Positions 9,153 through 16,263 of a stretch of DNA of 33,342 nt are shown one piece after another. How positions within the stretch are numbered: position 1 is the first letter of the stretch; each line of letters begins with the position of its first letter. The position numbers and the translations under genes are program-made. The notes under the pieces are model-generated. The model did no database searches, was not told the DNA's origin, and was given only the letters and a program-made list of their open reading frames with translations. This DNA is from a bacterium (GTDB lineage Bacteria > Acidobacteriota > Aminicenantia > Aminicenantales > Aminicenantaceae): positions 1 to 33,342 of the forward strand of contig JAGXKI010000025.1 in assembly GCA_018335295.1 (NCBI GenBank). The letters run 5' to 3'.

Positions 9153-9248
9153 AATGAGTTGGCTCGAAAAGGAAGCATCCCCAAAACCATGATGATTAAA
9201 AATATCTATACATATTTAAAGGAGTGAGGGATGGGGGGTCGTCAGCAC

Positions 9249-9275
9249 GCTGATTTCACCAGCGATGAAATCAGC
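9249..9275. repeat. Perfect 10-bp inverted repeat
   Basis: GCTGATTTCA and TGAAATCAGC flank a seven-base loop (CCAGCGA). There is no T-run after it, so it is not a simple intrinsic terminator. It is probably part of the repeat-type filler in this spacer. Confidence 0.6.
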
Positions 9276-9291
9276 TCCCATTCGGACTTCG

Positions 9292-9311
9292 CTCTCCTCT
9301 CCATAGGAGAG
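9292..9311. repeat. Perfect 7-bp inverted repeat
   Basis: CTCTCCT and AGGAGAG flank a six-base loop (CTCCAT). It lies 16 bases after the previous hairpin. No T-run follows, so its function is unknown. Confidence 0.5.
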
Positions 9312-9390
9312 GAACCGTGTCCGCTCAGTCCTCATAGGGGCTTCCTTACCCCCATCTCTCACTCTCTATCACGGAAATGGAGATACTTAC

Positions 9391-9479
9391 GTTGGAAAAT
9401 AAACATTGGTCCTCTTTGTCCTTCCGGGCTTGACCCGGAATCCAGCAGGAAAAATCCTGGCTGTTTCTGCAGGAACGAC
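9391..9479. repeat. REPIN/MITE-like dispersed repeat, copy 2
   Basis: It shares the hairpin core TTCCGGGCTTGACCCGGAA (9422-9440) and the flanks CCTCTTTGTC and TCCAG with copy 1, as well as a weaker left arm (GTTGGAAAATAAACATTGG against GTTCGAAAATAGACATTAG). The second palindrome is degenerate here (CTGTTTCTGCAGGAAC). The outer ends GTCCTTCC (9418) and GGAACGAC (ending 9479) remain near-inverted copies. Both copies lie strictly between genes. Confidence 0.65.
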
Positions 9480-9514
9480 GGATAGAAGATAAAAGGAGAG
9501 ATCCTATCAGAGAA

Positions 9515-10699
9515 TTGGTGATTCTTGGAGGCTGCACGCTTTTTCTTATTCTGTTTCTTATCATAGAGCGGCTCCTTCTCAACCGGAGCGTGCGGCTTAT
9601 CCCCCTAAGAATTTGTGTGACCGGGACCCGAGGGAAATCTACAGTGGTGCGATTCCTCGCTTCCTCGTTGAGGGAAGCCGGATTATCGGTTATGGCAAAG
9701 ACCACAGGGTCTAAGCCTAGAATTATTTATCCTAAGGGTGAAGAAAGAGAAATTTCTCGCCGCGGTTCCCCCAGCATACTGGAAGGGAAGCGATTCTTGA
9801 AGGAAGCAGCTCAACACCAGGTTCAAGTCGTGGTTTCAGAAATGATGAGCATTCAGCCCGAATCTCATTTCATTGAATCCCAAAGGATTCTCAATCCGCA
9901 TGTTCTGGTTATCACCAATGTGCGCTGCGACCATCTCGCGCAGATGGGGGGAAGCAGAGAGGAAATTGCTTCCTGTATTGCTTCTTCTATCCCCAAAGAA
10001 GGAACTATTTTTGTTCCTGAAGAGGAATTTTTTTCCATTTTTGGAGAATGGGCCAAAAAGCTTCATTCCCGAGTGATTCAAATTCCTGGGGAATCCATCG
10101 ACAGAAACAAACGTTCTCAAACCCGATCCCTTCTCCCTGAATTCGATGAAAACATAAGCCTTTCTCTTGAGGTGACCCATTTTCTTGGGGTTAAGAAGGA
10201 AGTGGCCTGGAAAGGAATAGCCCAGGCTCAGCCGGATTTCGGTTCCCCCCAAGCATGGAGAGTGGAAACCGGGTCCCCTCCCAAATCATGGTTGTGTGTG
10301 AGTTGTTTCGCAGCCAATGACCCCCAGTCCACCCGGAAGGTAGTGGACGAGGTGGAAAGAAAAAAATGGGCTAGAGGGAGAAACTTTATCGGACTTCTCA
10401 GTTTGAGGGAAGACCGGGGAGACCGCACTCTCCAGTGGATAAATGGATTGAAAAAAGGAACCTTCTCAGGGTTTGAAAAGATTTACATTGTAGGGAGGCA
10501 TGCCCGAGTCGTGAAGAGAATATTGAGGAACACCTGGGGAGAGAAATTGGAGGTGTTGAAAGAAAGGGACCCTCAAGGAATCATGGATCATTTACAAACC
10601 GAAATGGATGAGAGAGCGGTACTGGTAGGAATGGGGAATATCGGAGGTTTGGGGGAACGTATGGTCGGTTACTGGAGGGAGACGGGGAAACCGGTATGA
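9515..10699 (+). CDS. pgsB: Poly-gamma-glutamate synthase PgsB/CapB-like ligase
   Basis: ATP-dependent Mur-ligase-like amide ligase that in characterised systems joins glutamates through gamma linkages at the membrane, together with PgsC. The 394-residue length matches the family (about 390). One N-terminal membrane helix (VILGGCTLFLILFLIIERLLL) is followed by the nucleotide loop VTGTRGKST (residues 35-43), then NVRCDHLAQMG, and a C-terminal segment with VLVGMGNIGGLGERMV. Start choice: TTG 9515 gives this frame, but the AGGAG site (9494-9498) is 16 bases away. An ATC at 9506 would sit at normal spacing and give a family-like N-terminus, so the true start may be there. It overlaps pgsC by four bases, so translational coupling is likely. 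No partner pgsA follows. The polymer actually made is unknown. Confidence 0.88.
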   Translation: MVILGGCTLFLILFLIIERLLLNRSVRLIPLRICVTGTRGKSTVVRFLASSLREAGLSVMAKTTGSKPRIIYPKGEEREISRRGSPSILEGKRFLKEAAQHQVQVVVSEMMSIQPESHFIESQRILNPHVLVITNVRCDHLAQMGGSREEIASCIASSIPKEGTIFVPEEEFFSIFGEWAKKLHSRVIQIPGESIDRNKRSQTRSLLPEFDENISLSLEVTHFLGVKKEVAWKGIAQAQPDFGSPQAWRVETGSPPKSWLCVSCFAANDPQSTRKVVDEVERKKWARGRNFIGLLSLREDRGDRTLQWINGLKKGTFSGFEKIYIVGRHARVVKRILRNTWGEKLEVLKERDPQGIMDHLQTEMDERAVLVGMGNIGGLGERMVGYWRETGKPV

Positions 10700-11130
10700 T
10701 TTTTGAGACTCTGGTTTTGGGGCTGGTGGTTTCTGTTCTGTATGTGGAGATTATGGAAATCTATCCAGGAGGAATTATCGTTCCCGCCTATGTGGCTCTT
10801 TACCTGGATCAACCTTGCCGGGTCCTAGCCACCGTGACTGTGGCCCTGATCACTATCGGGACTTTCCGGATTCTAAACGGTTATTTCATCCTTTTTGGAA
10901 AGAGACGGTTTGTGATGTTTATCATTCTAGGAGCCTTCTGGGCTCAGTTTTTGTATTGGGTCTTACCTAATCTGTTTCAAGCTCCCTGGGGACTTCAGGC
11001 CATCGGATGGCTCATTCCAGGTCTTCTGGCTAATAATGTGGAAAAGCAGAGATTTTTTCCTACGGTGGCTTCACTGGTTGTGGTCTCTACCATAACCTAC
11101 TTTTTGGTTCGGATGATTACCTGGTTTTAA
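10696..11130 (+). CDS. pgsC: Poly-gamma-glutamate biosynthesis membrane protein PgsC/CapC-like
   Basis: Small integral membrane protein of 144 residues (the family is about 150) that forms the membrane part of the gamma-glutamate ligase complex with PgsB. It begins with the typical ETLVLGLVVSVLYVEIMEIYPGGIIVPAY segment (broken here at residues 3-31), carrying the conserved E-x-x-G-x-x-P-G-G-x-I-V-P-like pattern. Further helices follow around residues 42-60, 70-90, 95-115 and 120-142. The start ATG overlaps the pgsB stop in an ATGA arrangement, a strong sign of one operon. The stop is six bases before the next gene. It is likely to be required with PgsB for any activity. Confidence 0.87.
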   Translation: MIFETLVLGLVVSVLYVEIMEIYPGGIIVPAYVALYLDQPCRVLATVTVALITIGTFRILNGYFILFGKRRFVMFIILGAFWAQFLYWVLPNLFQAPWGLQAIGWLIPGLLANNVEKQRFFPTVASLVVVSTITYFLVRMITWF

Positions 11131-11136
11131 ATAAAG

Positions 11137-12258
11137 ATGGGATGGCTGATGGTGAATCTATTCTCGAATTTTTTTAAACCCTCTCCATCAAAGGAAAAAA
11201 ACAGGAAAACCATAGGTCTGCTTTTTCTCGTCAGTGTTTTGTTTTTTTTCCTAGCTCGCCTGGTTCCAATACAGGAAGCGGCTCCTTTAAATCATCAAAT
11301 GGTCCTGGCCTCTCGAACCATGATTAAGGCCATGGAGGGATTGAAGGAATGCCGGGAAAAGAAGGCCATTCCGTTGAGCCAAAAAGATGTGAACAACACA
11401 GGGATGATTGGAAAAGAACGCTCATCTATCACTACAACCAAAGGACACCTCCAGGCCAAACGGACTTCCACCAACCCAAATTTTGCTGGTCTCGTCGTCT
11501 ATCTTTTAAAAGAAGCGGGAGTGGAGGAGCAAGATCCTGTGGCCCTGGGGGCTTCAGGATCTTTTCCTTCTTTGATTGTGGCTTCCCTTTCAGCTATTAA
11601 GGAGATGGAGGCTCATCCTCTTCTTATATGTTCTCTGGGTGCTTCTCAGTGGGGAGCCAATATCCCCAGGTTCCATTGGCTCCGGATGCACCAATGTTTG
11701 ATTCAAAAAGGAATATTTAAAACTCCCTCTGTGGGGGTTTCTTTGGGAGGAAGTGAGGATATGGGAAAAGATATGAACCCTCAAGGACGAACTCTTCTTC
11801 TTAAAGATATAAAGGAATCGGGAATTCCATTCATCCACGAGCCCGATCTGGAAAAGAACGTGGAAAAAAGGATGAAACTTTACCGAAAAGAGATCGGGTC
11901 AAAGGAAATACAGGCTTTTATCAACATTGGAGGAAGCTTTTCCAATTTAGGGACCGATTCACGGATATTGAAATTAAATCCAGGGCTGACAAAGATATCT
12001 CAAGTTCCTCTTCCTTCTTCCCCGAGAGGGATGATTTATGAAATGGCTTCCCACGATATCCCTGTGATCCATCTCCTCAACATGAAAGGATTGGGTCAGC
12101 GGTACGGGCTTCCCTGGGATCCACAACCTCTTCCCTCTCCCGGAGAAGGGAAAATATACCGGTTATTAACCGAGAAAAAAGGAGCTTTTTTGTATATATC
12201 TCTTGTCTATGTGATTGTAGTGGCCGGTCTATTTGCGTTTCGAAAAAAGATTGGATAG
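11137..12258 (+). CDS. pgsW: Poly-gamma-glutamate system protein (PgsW-type)
   Basis: 373-residue protein matching the 'poly-gamma-glutamate system protein' family found beside PgsB/PgsC in bacteria that lack the usual PgsA. One N-terminal membrane helix (GLLFLVSVLFFFLARLV, about 27-43) and one C-terminal helix (FLYISLVYVIVVAGLFAF, about 350-367) bracket a large domain that should face outward. The domain contains NPNFAGLVVYLLKEAGV, VALGASGSFPSL, SLGASQWGAN, VSLGGSEDMG, FINIGGSFSNLG and a late HLLNMKGLGQRYGLPWDP. The repeated G-A/G-S-x patterns suggest a conserved ligand- or nucleophile-bearing fold, but no activity can be assigned. The ribosome site is weak at ATG 11137; ATG 11149 is an alternative. 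It is third in the pgs operon, six bases after pgsC. Confidence 0.8.
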   Translation: MGWLMVNLFSNFFKPSPSKEKNRKTIGLLFLVSVLFFFLARLVPIQEAAPLNHQMVLASRTMIKAMEGLKECREKKAIPLSQKDVNNTGMIGKERSSITTTKGHLQAKRTSTNPNFAGLVVYLLKEAGVEEQDPVALGASGSFPSLIVASLSAIKEMEAHPLLICSLGASQWGANIPRFHWLRMHQCLIQKGIFKTPSVGVSLGGSEDMGKDMNPQGRTLLLKDIKESGIPFIHEPDLEKNVEKRMKLYRKEIGSKEIQAFINIGGSFSNLGTDSRILKLNPGLTKISQVPLPSSPRGMIYEMASHDIPVIHLLNMKGLGQRYGLPWDPQPLPSPGEGKIYRLLTEKKGAFLYISLVYVIVVAGLFAFRKKIG

Positions 12259-12358
12259 AAAACTCGATAGGTTTGAGGATGTCATTTTTTAAATTTCTGT
12301 GCTTTTCTGTAAAAATGGAAGTGGTAGAATGGTTAGGGCTGGGTGAAAAGGATAGGCT

Positions 12359-13921
12359 TTATTCTGCTGGTTCCCGGATGACATCCAGGAGGGTTCCATC
12401 CCGCCACTCCACAGCATGGAGGACCCGGTCGGTGGTCTTCTTTCGAGAGGGGATTGTGCCCAGTTTTTGAGCAGCCTCCTGAGATTTTTGTTGAAGGTTT
12501 TCCATGGAAAGCAAATTCACCCCGTATTTTTGGGCGTTTTCCCGGATGGCCTCTCGGTAAGGGCTTTGGCTTTGAGGATTGACTGCAGCGTACTCTTCAG
12601 TGACCACCACATCAATCACTTCTCCTGGGGCGGTTCGGGTGTAAACTTTTTCCTGAACCTTGGGAAAAGCTTTCCCTTTTTTGCCTGTAGCCAAGGGAAG
12701 AAAAATGATGGTCAGACTGGCCCCCGCAGCCACATCCTGTCCTCCGCCAATGCCCCCGATGATGCGGCCGTTGGCGCATACGGTGTTGATATTGAAATCC
12801 AGGTCCACTTCCAGAGCCGAAAGAACCGCCAGATCCAGAAGGTTCACCGCACACTCTTTATGGGCTACGGAAGCGTAGTAACCGGCTGTGATTTCATTAT
12901 GGCTGGGGTCTTGTATCAGAGAACGAATCACTTTGGGGCTGGGTTCAAACAGCTGGCCGTGAAGCAGGCGGCGGATCAAACCTTCTTCCAGCATCTCCAC
13001 GTGCATGGAAGTCACACCTCCGATGGAAAAATCAGCCTGGATATTCGCTTCTTTGAGCATGGTTCGGATGTTGTCCAGAACAATCAATCCTGCCCCAGCT
13101 CCCACTTGAAAAGCGACATTATCCTGAATAATCCCTGAAGCCTTCATCACTCGGGTGATATTCTCGGCAATCTGGGAATTGAGAGGATGACTGCGGGCTT
13201 TATCCAAGTCTAAAGTACCGCTTCCGATGCCTTCAGAGAGGCCCGGACAGTCCACAGGTACCACAAAATCCGTATTTTCCATGGAGATGGAGGGAGGAGA
13301 AATTAAATCCCTGCTGACCATCCCACTCAGCAAACAAGTGTAATCCGCAAATTCGCTGTCTGCAGCCACCAGACCCAGGGGGCCGCAAAGCTGTTCGCTC
13401 TTTCCAAATAAACCAGAAGCGTTTCCGTATATATCAGCGATGGGAACAGGGGCGAAAGCCACCTTGACATGGACTTCTCCGGTTTGAAGCTTACGTACCC
13501 GGTTGCCGTGAGAAAATCCTACGGTTACCCAGGGACGAAGGTCTCCGGCCATGACGTGGGCTCCAAATTTCCTGTAGATGTTTCCGTAAAGACCGGCTAG
13601 AGTGCCATCTTCAAAAGCCTCAAATAGCCAAGGGTCGGTATGATCGAAAATTGCATTGGCATAGAGAATTATACCTTTTTTTCCGGTTTCTTGAAGCTTT
13701 TTTACTACCAGATGGAGGCCTTTATCTCCCAACCGGTAGTAATGAGGATAAGAAATGGTATCTCCGTCATTGATTAACTCCATAACCTGGTCCAGAGAAG
13801 TGACCTTACTCTTTCCCGTAGGAATAGGAGAGGATCCCCGTCGTCCCACGATTCGACTGGAATATTGAGAATCGTTGAATGCGGATTGAAACCAATTGTA
13901 ATCTTTACCATTAATGTTCAT
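12359..13921 (-). CDS. citF: Citrate lyase alpha subunit-like CoA transferase (stand-alone)
   Basis: 520-residue protein of the CitF family. In citrate lyase this subunit swaps the acetyl group on the acyl-carrier prosthetic group for citrate. The start at ATG 13921 is preceded by AGGAGG; the longer frame to 13957 lacks a site. The family's glycine-rich signature is clear: GRIIGGIGGGQDVAAGASLT, then FLPLATGKKG, and a late PGEVIDVVVTEEYAAVNP, corresponding to the SGGH-D-A-GA and 'vTe-GiAvnP' blocks of CitF. Earlier blocks are VGFSHGNRVRKLQTGE, QVGAGAGLIV and IGGVTSMHVEMLEEG. Neither citD, citE nor the accessory genes citC, citX and citG are adjacent. It may therefore act as a CoA transferase on another substrate, or work with distant subunits. 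It converges with the pgs operon and has its own regulatory-looking upstream region. Confidence 0.88.
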   Translation of the reverse strand: MNINGKDYNWFQSAFNDSQYSSRIVGRRGSSPIPTGKSKVTSLDQVMELINDGDTISYPHYYRLGDKGLHLVVKKLQETGKKGIILYANAIFDHTDPWLFEAFEDGTLAGLYGNIYRKFGAHVMAGDLRPWVTVGFSHGNRVRKLQTGEVHVKVAFAPVPIADIYGNASGLFGKSEQLCGPLGLVAADSEFADYTCLLSGMVSRDLISPPSISMENTDFVVPVDCPGLSEGIGSGTLDLDKARSHPLNSQIAENITRVMKASGIIQDNVAFQVGAGAGLIVLDNIRTMLKEANIQADFSIGGVTSMHVEMLEEGLIRRLLHGQLFEPSPKVIRSLIQDPSHNEITAGYYASVAHKECAVNLLDLAVLSALEVDLDFNINTVCANGRIIGGIGGGQDVAAGASLTIIFLPLATGKKGKAFPKVQEKVYTRTAPGEVIDVVVTEEYAAVNPQSQSPYREAIRENAQKYGVNLLSMENLQQKSQEAAQKLGTIPSRKKTTDRVLHAVEWRDGTLLDVIREPAE

Positions 13922-13943
13922 TGCCCTCTTTCCTCCTAAATAG

Positions 13944-13981
13944 GGGCTCGAGCCCAACTATTTCTAACTATCCTGAACTAT
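13944..13981 (-). promoter_or_regulatory. Operator-like array: palindrome plus three 10-bp-spaced direct repeats before citF
   Basis: A perfect 12-bp palindrome GGGCTCGAGCCC (13944-13955) lies 22 bases upstream of the citF start. Directly beyond it, ATAGTT (minus strand; AACTAT on plus) occurs three times at 13956, 13966 and 13976, exactly one helical turn apart. Such spacing suits binding of a regulator to one face of DNA. That it acts as an operator is inference. Confidence 0.4.
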
Positions 13982-14149
13982 TCATAAAAAAGGCCAATAC
14001 TTATAATAAAACAAAGAACATGAATGAGTTAAGAGAATTTTTCAAAGCGTACAGGCAGTTTCATGGACTCTTTCATTCTATTTTATCTAGAAATCGGCCT
14101 TTTTTACCTTTCAGGCGAGCCGATTTGGCTGCATCTGCTTCGTTACAAG

Positions 14150-14191
14150 AAAAGAAGGGGTCAGACCCCAAGGCGTCTGACCCCTTCTTTT
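14150..14191. repeat. 17-bp perfect inverted repeat with GGGGTCAGACCCC motif
   Basis: AAAAGAAGGGGTCAGAC (14150-14166) and its exact reverse complement (14175-14191) flank an eight-base loop, CCCAAGGC. The motif GGGGTCAGACCCC is a well-known form of short palindromic repeat associated with Y1/RAYT-type transposases. The T-rich right arm could also end transcription in either direction. Confidence 0.65.
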
Positions 14192-14368
14192 CACAGCTGC
14201 GCACCCTGTGCCTCGCGCAGTCCCAACCTAGCCCCAGCCACCTCGACTCGTGAATAATCCAGGCTATTTTAACAGTTAAAATGAGTTTTCTACAGATTTT
14301 TAAGGGAAATCCGCCTGAATAGACAAGAGGAAACAAAGTGACCCCAATGATTTTTTAATTTTTTCGCC

Positions 14369-16021
14369 TCATTTGTTTTTGATCTTGGTTTTTCCATAAC
14401 CCACAGCATCCAGCCACCAATCAGGATATCCCACCGCTTTTTTTCCTTCAGGGGTATTGATGTAGCCATCGTTGTATTTAACGATGAGATAGTCCGCCAG
14501 TCTCCACCAATCTCTCACCACTTTTTTAGCCATATCATTGGAATATTCGGTAAGGTATTCACGGCAAGCCTGGGGATTTTCTTTGTATAAGGATTGCGCT
14601 CGTTTCTCTACGGCCGGTTGGAGGTTGGAGAAAGTTGATTCGAAATCGTTATAAGCTTTTTGGATGTCCTTTATTATGTAAGAATATTTCAGGTTGGACC
14701 AGTTGGAGACAAAATCAAATGCCCACCAGGCACAATTTCGGTTGAATTCATCCCTTCTTCCTATCTGATAGGATTGAGGAACCTTGCTGATGCCACAATA
14801 AAGGGGGACAAAGCAACTGGTTTTGGGATCATCCAGAGCGAACCAGGCCAGACCGCCTATCCAGTCAGGCAGCCAATCCCTGGATTGGGAGACAAAACAA
14901 TAAGAACACCGGAAGATGGAAATAGACCTTTCCCATCCCACATAACCTTCCGGCCTTTTTCCCCAGGTAGCAAAACGATTGGGGTTCCCAAAAGGACCCG
15001 CCGCCATGCCTTCGCTTAAGTCGAATTGGGTTCCCTGGTAGTAATCTCTGTGAAAGGATTTTAATTCTTCGACCGAAACCTTCTTCTCCGGTTTCACGGA
15101 AAAGGGATAGTCCACACTCCAGGGGTCCAGATTAAGGTTAGGTGCCAGAGTGCTGAGGACCCGCCATTCTCTCCGCCGGCTTCCTATGGATTCACTGGGG
15201 TCGTAAGCTTTGTTGAATTTAAACGGTTTGCCGGATTCGGGATCATACCAGCCCTTTTTTTGGGCCAGCTCTACCACATTATCCGATGCCATATAATTAT
15301 CCTTATCCTTCAGATCAATTTCACCTATACGGCTCCGGTTGGCGGAGACAAACACTTCTCCTTCGGGAACTCTCTGAGCCGCCCATACGGCTCCCTTTTG
15401 CAGAGGCCCGGCCCCCAGGATTTCAAAGACCCAGGCTTCCTTAGTGTCACAGATGGTTAAGCATTCTCCTCTATCTCCGTAGCCGTATTTTTCCACCAAG
15501 CGTCCCATGAGTTGAATGGCTTCTCTGGCCGTAGAAGCTCTTTCCAGAGCCACTCTCTGCAAAGCCATGATATCCCACATCCCCTGGGAATTGTATAGTT
15601 TTTTCCGTCCTCCAAAAGTTGTTTCTCCTATGGCTAGCTGTTTTTCGTTCATGAAAGGATAAGCAATATCAAAACGGCTGTAGGTTTTTTTTACTTCAGG
15701 AATTTCTCCTACTTTCACAGCCTGGTCTCTTTCGGCTCCATGTCCCCCTCCTTTGTACACCGGCCGCATCTCACCGGATTTGTGAGTTTCACCAGGGACT
15801 ATGTGAAGGCGGAATTCATATCCTCCGTCACAAGAATGGGTGGTCATAACCGAACCATCCACAGAAGCTTCTTTGGTGACCGTGATGGAAGTGCAGCTTC
15901 CCGTTGATTCCCACGTTTTCTGTTTTCCTTTTTCGGCTTTGTTTTGGTCCATGGAAACCAGCAGGGCCAAGGAAAAAATGAGAAAGGTGGTAAAGAAAAT
16001 CCAAGTTTGTTTAAATTTCAT
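14369..16021 (-). CDS. C69 family dipeptidase (N-terminal-nucleophile hydrolase)
   Basis: Dipeptidase of family C69 (PepD-like, Ntn-hydrolase superfamily), which hydrolyses dipeptides using an exposed N-terminal cysteine. The start at ATG 16021 follows AAGGAGA by seven bases; the longer frame from 16108 has no such site. The protein is 550 residues. A signal-type helix (TWIFFTTFLIFSLALLVS, 6-23) is followed by a charged linker and then Cys43 in GSCTSITVTKEASVDGSV, the family's nucleophile block. Later hallmarks are NEKQLAIGETTFGGR, LVEKYGYGDRGECLTICD, WVFEILG, FVSANRSRIG and WSVDYPFSV. Activity needs removal of about 42 residues so that Cys43 becomes the N-terminus, in or beyond the membrane. 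It belongs to the set of exported peptidases in this window. Confidence 0.9.
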   Translation of the reverse strand: MKFKQTWIFFTTFLIFSLALLVSMDQNKAEKGKQKTWESTGSCTSITVTKEASVDGSVMTTHSCDGGYEFRLHIVPGETHKSGEMRPVYKGGGHGAERDQAVKVGEIPEVKKTYSRFDIAYPFMNEKQLAIGETTFGGRKKLYNSQGMWDIMALQRVALERASTAREAIQLMGRLVEKYGYGDRGECLTICDTKEAWVFEILGAGPLQKGAVWAAQRVPEGEVFVSANRSRIGEIDLKDKDNYMASDNVVELAQKKGWYDPESGKPFKFNKAYDPSESIGSRRREWRVLSTLAPNLNLDPWSVDYPFSVKPEKKVSVEELKSFHRDYYQGTQFDLSEGMAAGPFGNPNRFATWGKRPEGYVGWERSISIFRCSYCFVSQSRDWLPDWIGGLAWFALDDPKTSCFVPLYCGISKVPQSYQIGRRDEFNRNCAWWAFDFVSNWSNLKYSYIIKDIQKAYNDFESTFSNLQPAVEKRAQSLYKENPQACREYLTEYSNDMAKKVVRDWWRLADYLIVKYNDGYINTPEGKKAVGYPDWWLDAVGYGKTKIKNK

Positions 16022-16179
16022 TTTTTTGTCTCCTTCATGGCTTTTGATTTTTCTTCTTTTTTGGGAGAGGATTCCCCAAAAGAGGGATTTTGAAGAATTT
16101 GCATCCATGATAACCTACAGAATTCTGGCTCCCAAGGCCATAGAGAAAGGGATGGATGCCTCCACAACATTGTTTTTCT

Positions 16180-16208
16180 AATTTAGGCAAAATAAAAGGA
16201 AAAATCAA
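16180..16208 (-). promoter_or_regulatory. Possible promoter for the C69 dipeptidase gene
   Basis: Minus-strand TTGATT (16208-16203) and TAAATT (16185-16180) are 17 bases apart, each 4/6 to consensus. The leader to ATG 16021 would be about 150 bases. Confidence 0.35.
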
Positions 16209-16263
16209 CATCTCTTTGAGCAGAGAAATAGGATGGAACTGAGCCTCTTTTACTCAGCGACAA

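Larger units (their letters stand above)
9153..9514. other. Non-coding repeat-rich spacer between M28 peptidase and pgsB
   Basis: These 362 bases carry two strong hairpins (9249-9275 and 9292-9311), the second copy of the dispersed repeat (9391-9479) and the ribosome site AAAAGGAG (9491-9498) ahead of pgsB. An AAAGGAGTGAGGG-ATG at about 9218-9233 looks like a translation start. The 84-codon frame behind it runs through the hairpins and the repeat and resembles no protein, so I do not call it a gene. Confidence 0.6.
13922..14368. other. Non-coding spacer upstream of citF with hairpin element
   Basis: Besides the operator-like array at 13944-13981, this 447-base spacer contains the 17-bp hairpin at 14150-14191, a small inverted repeat CTGCGC/GCGCAG (14196-14221), and AAAGTGACCCC near 14336, which inverts the GGGGTCA core of the hairpin. 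This suggests a roughly 200-base mobile-type repeat inserted between C69 and citF. I see no protein-coding gene; the open frames here read through the palindrome. Confidence 0.55.

Noticed and set aside
3216-9479. CRISPR array suspected from repeated palindromic units
   Set aside because: Only two copies 6 kb apart with no regular spacers and no cas genes.
9231-9485. 84-codon frame after a good AAAGGAGTGAGGG-ATG
   Set aside because: It runs through two hairpins and the dispersed repeat, has no recognisable protein features and ends just before pgsB. The start-like signal is probably chance or a remnant.
12416-13138. 240-codon plus-strand frame opposite citF
   Set aside because: Antisense shadow of the well-supported citF gene; no start signal.
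13921-14253. 110-codon plus-strand frame upstream of citF
   Set aside because: It reads through the operator-like repeats and the 17-bp hairpin; no homology or ribosome site.
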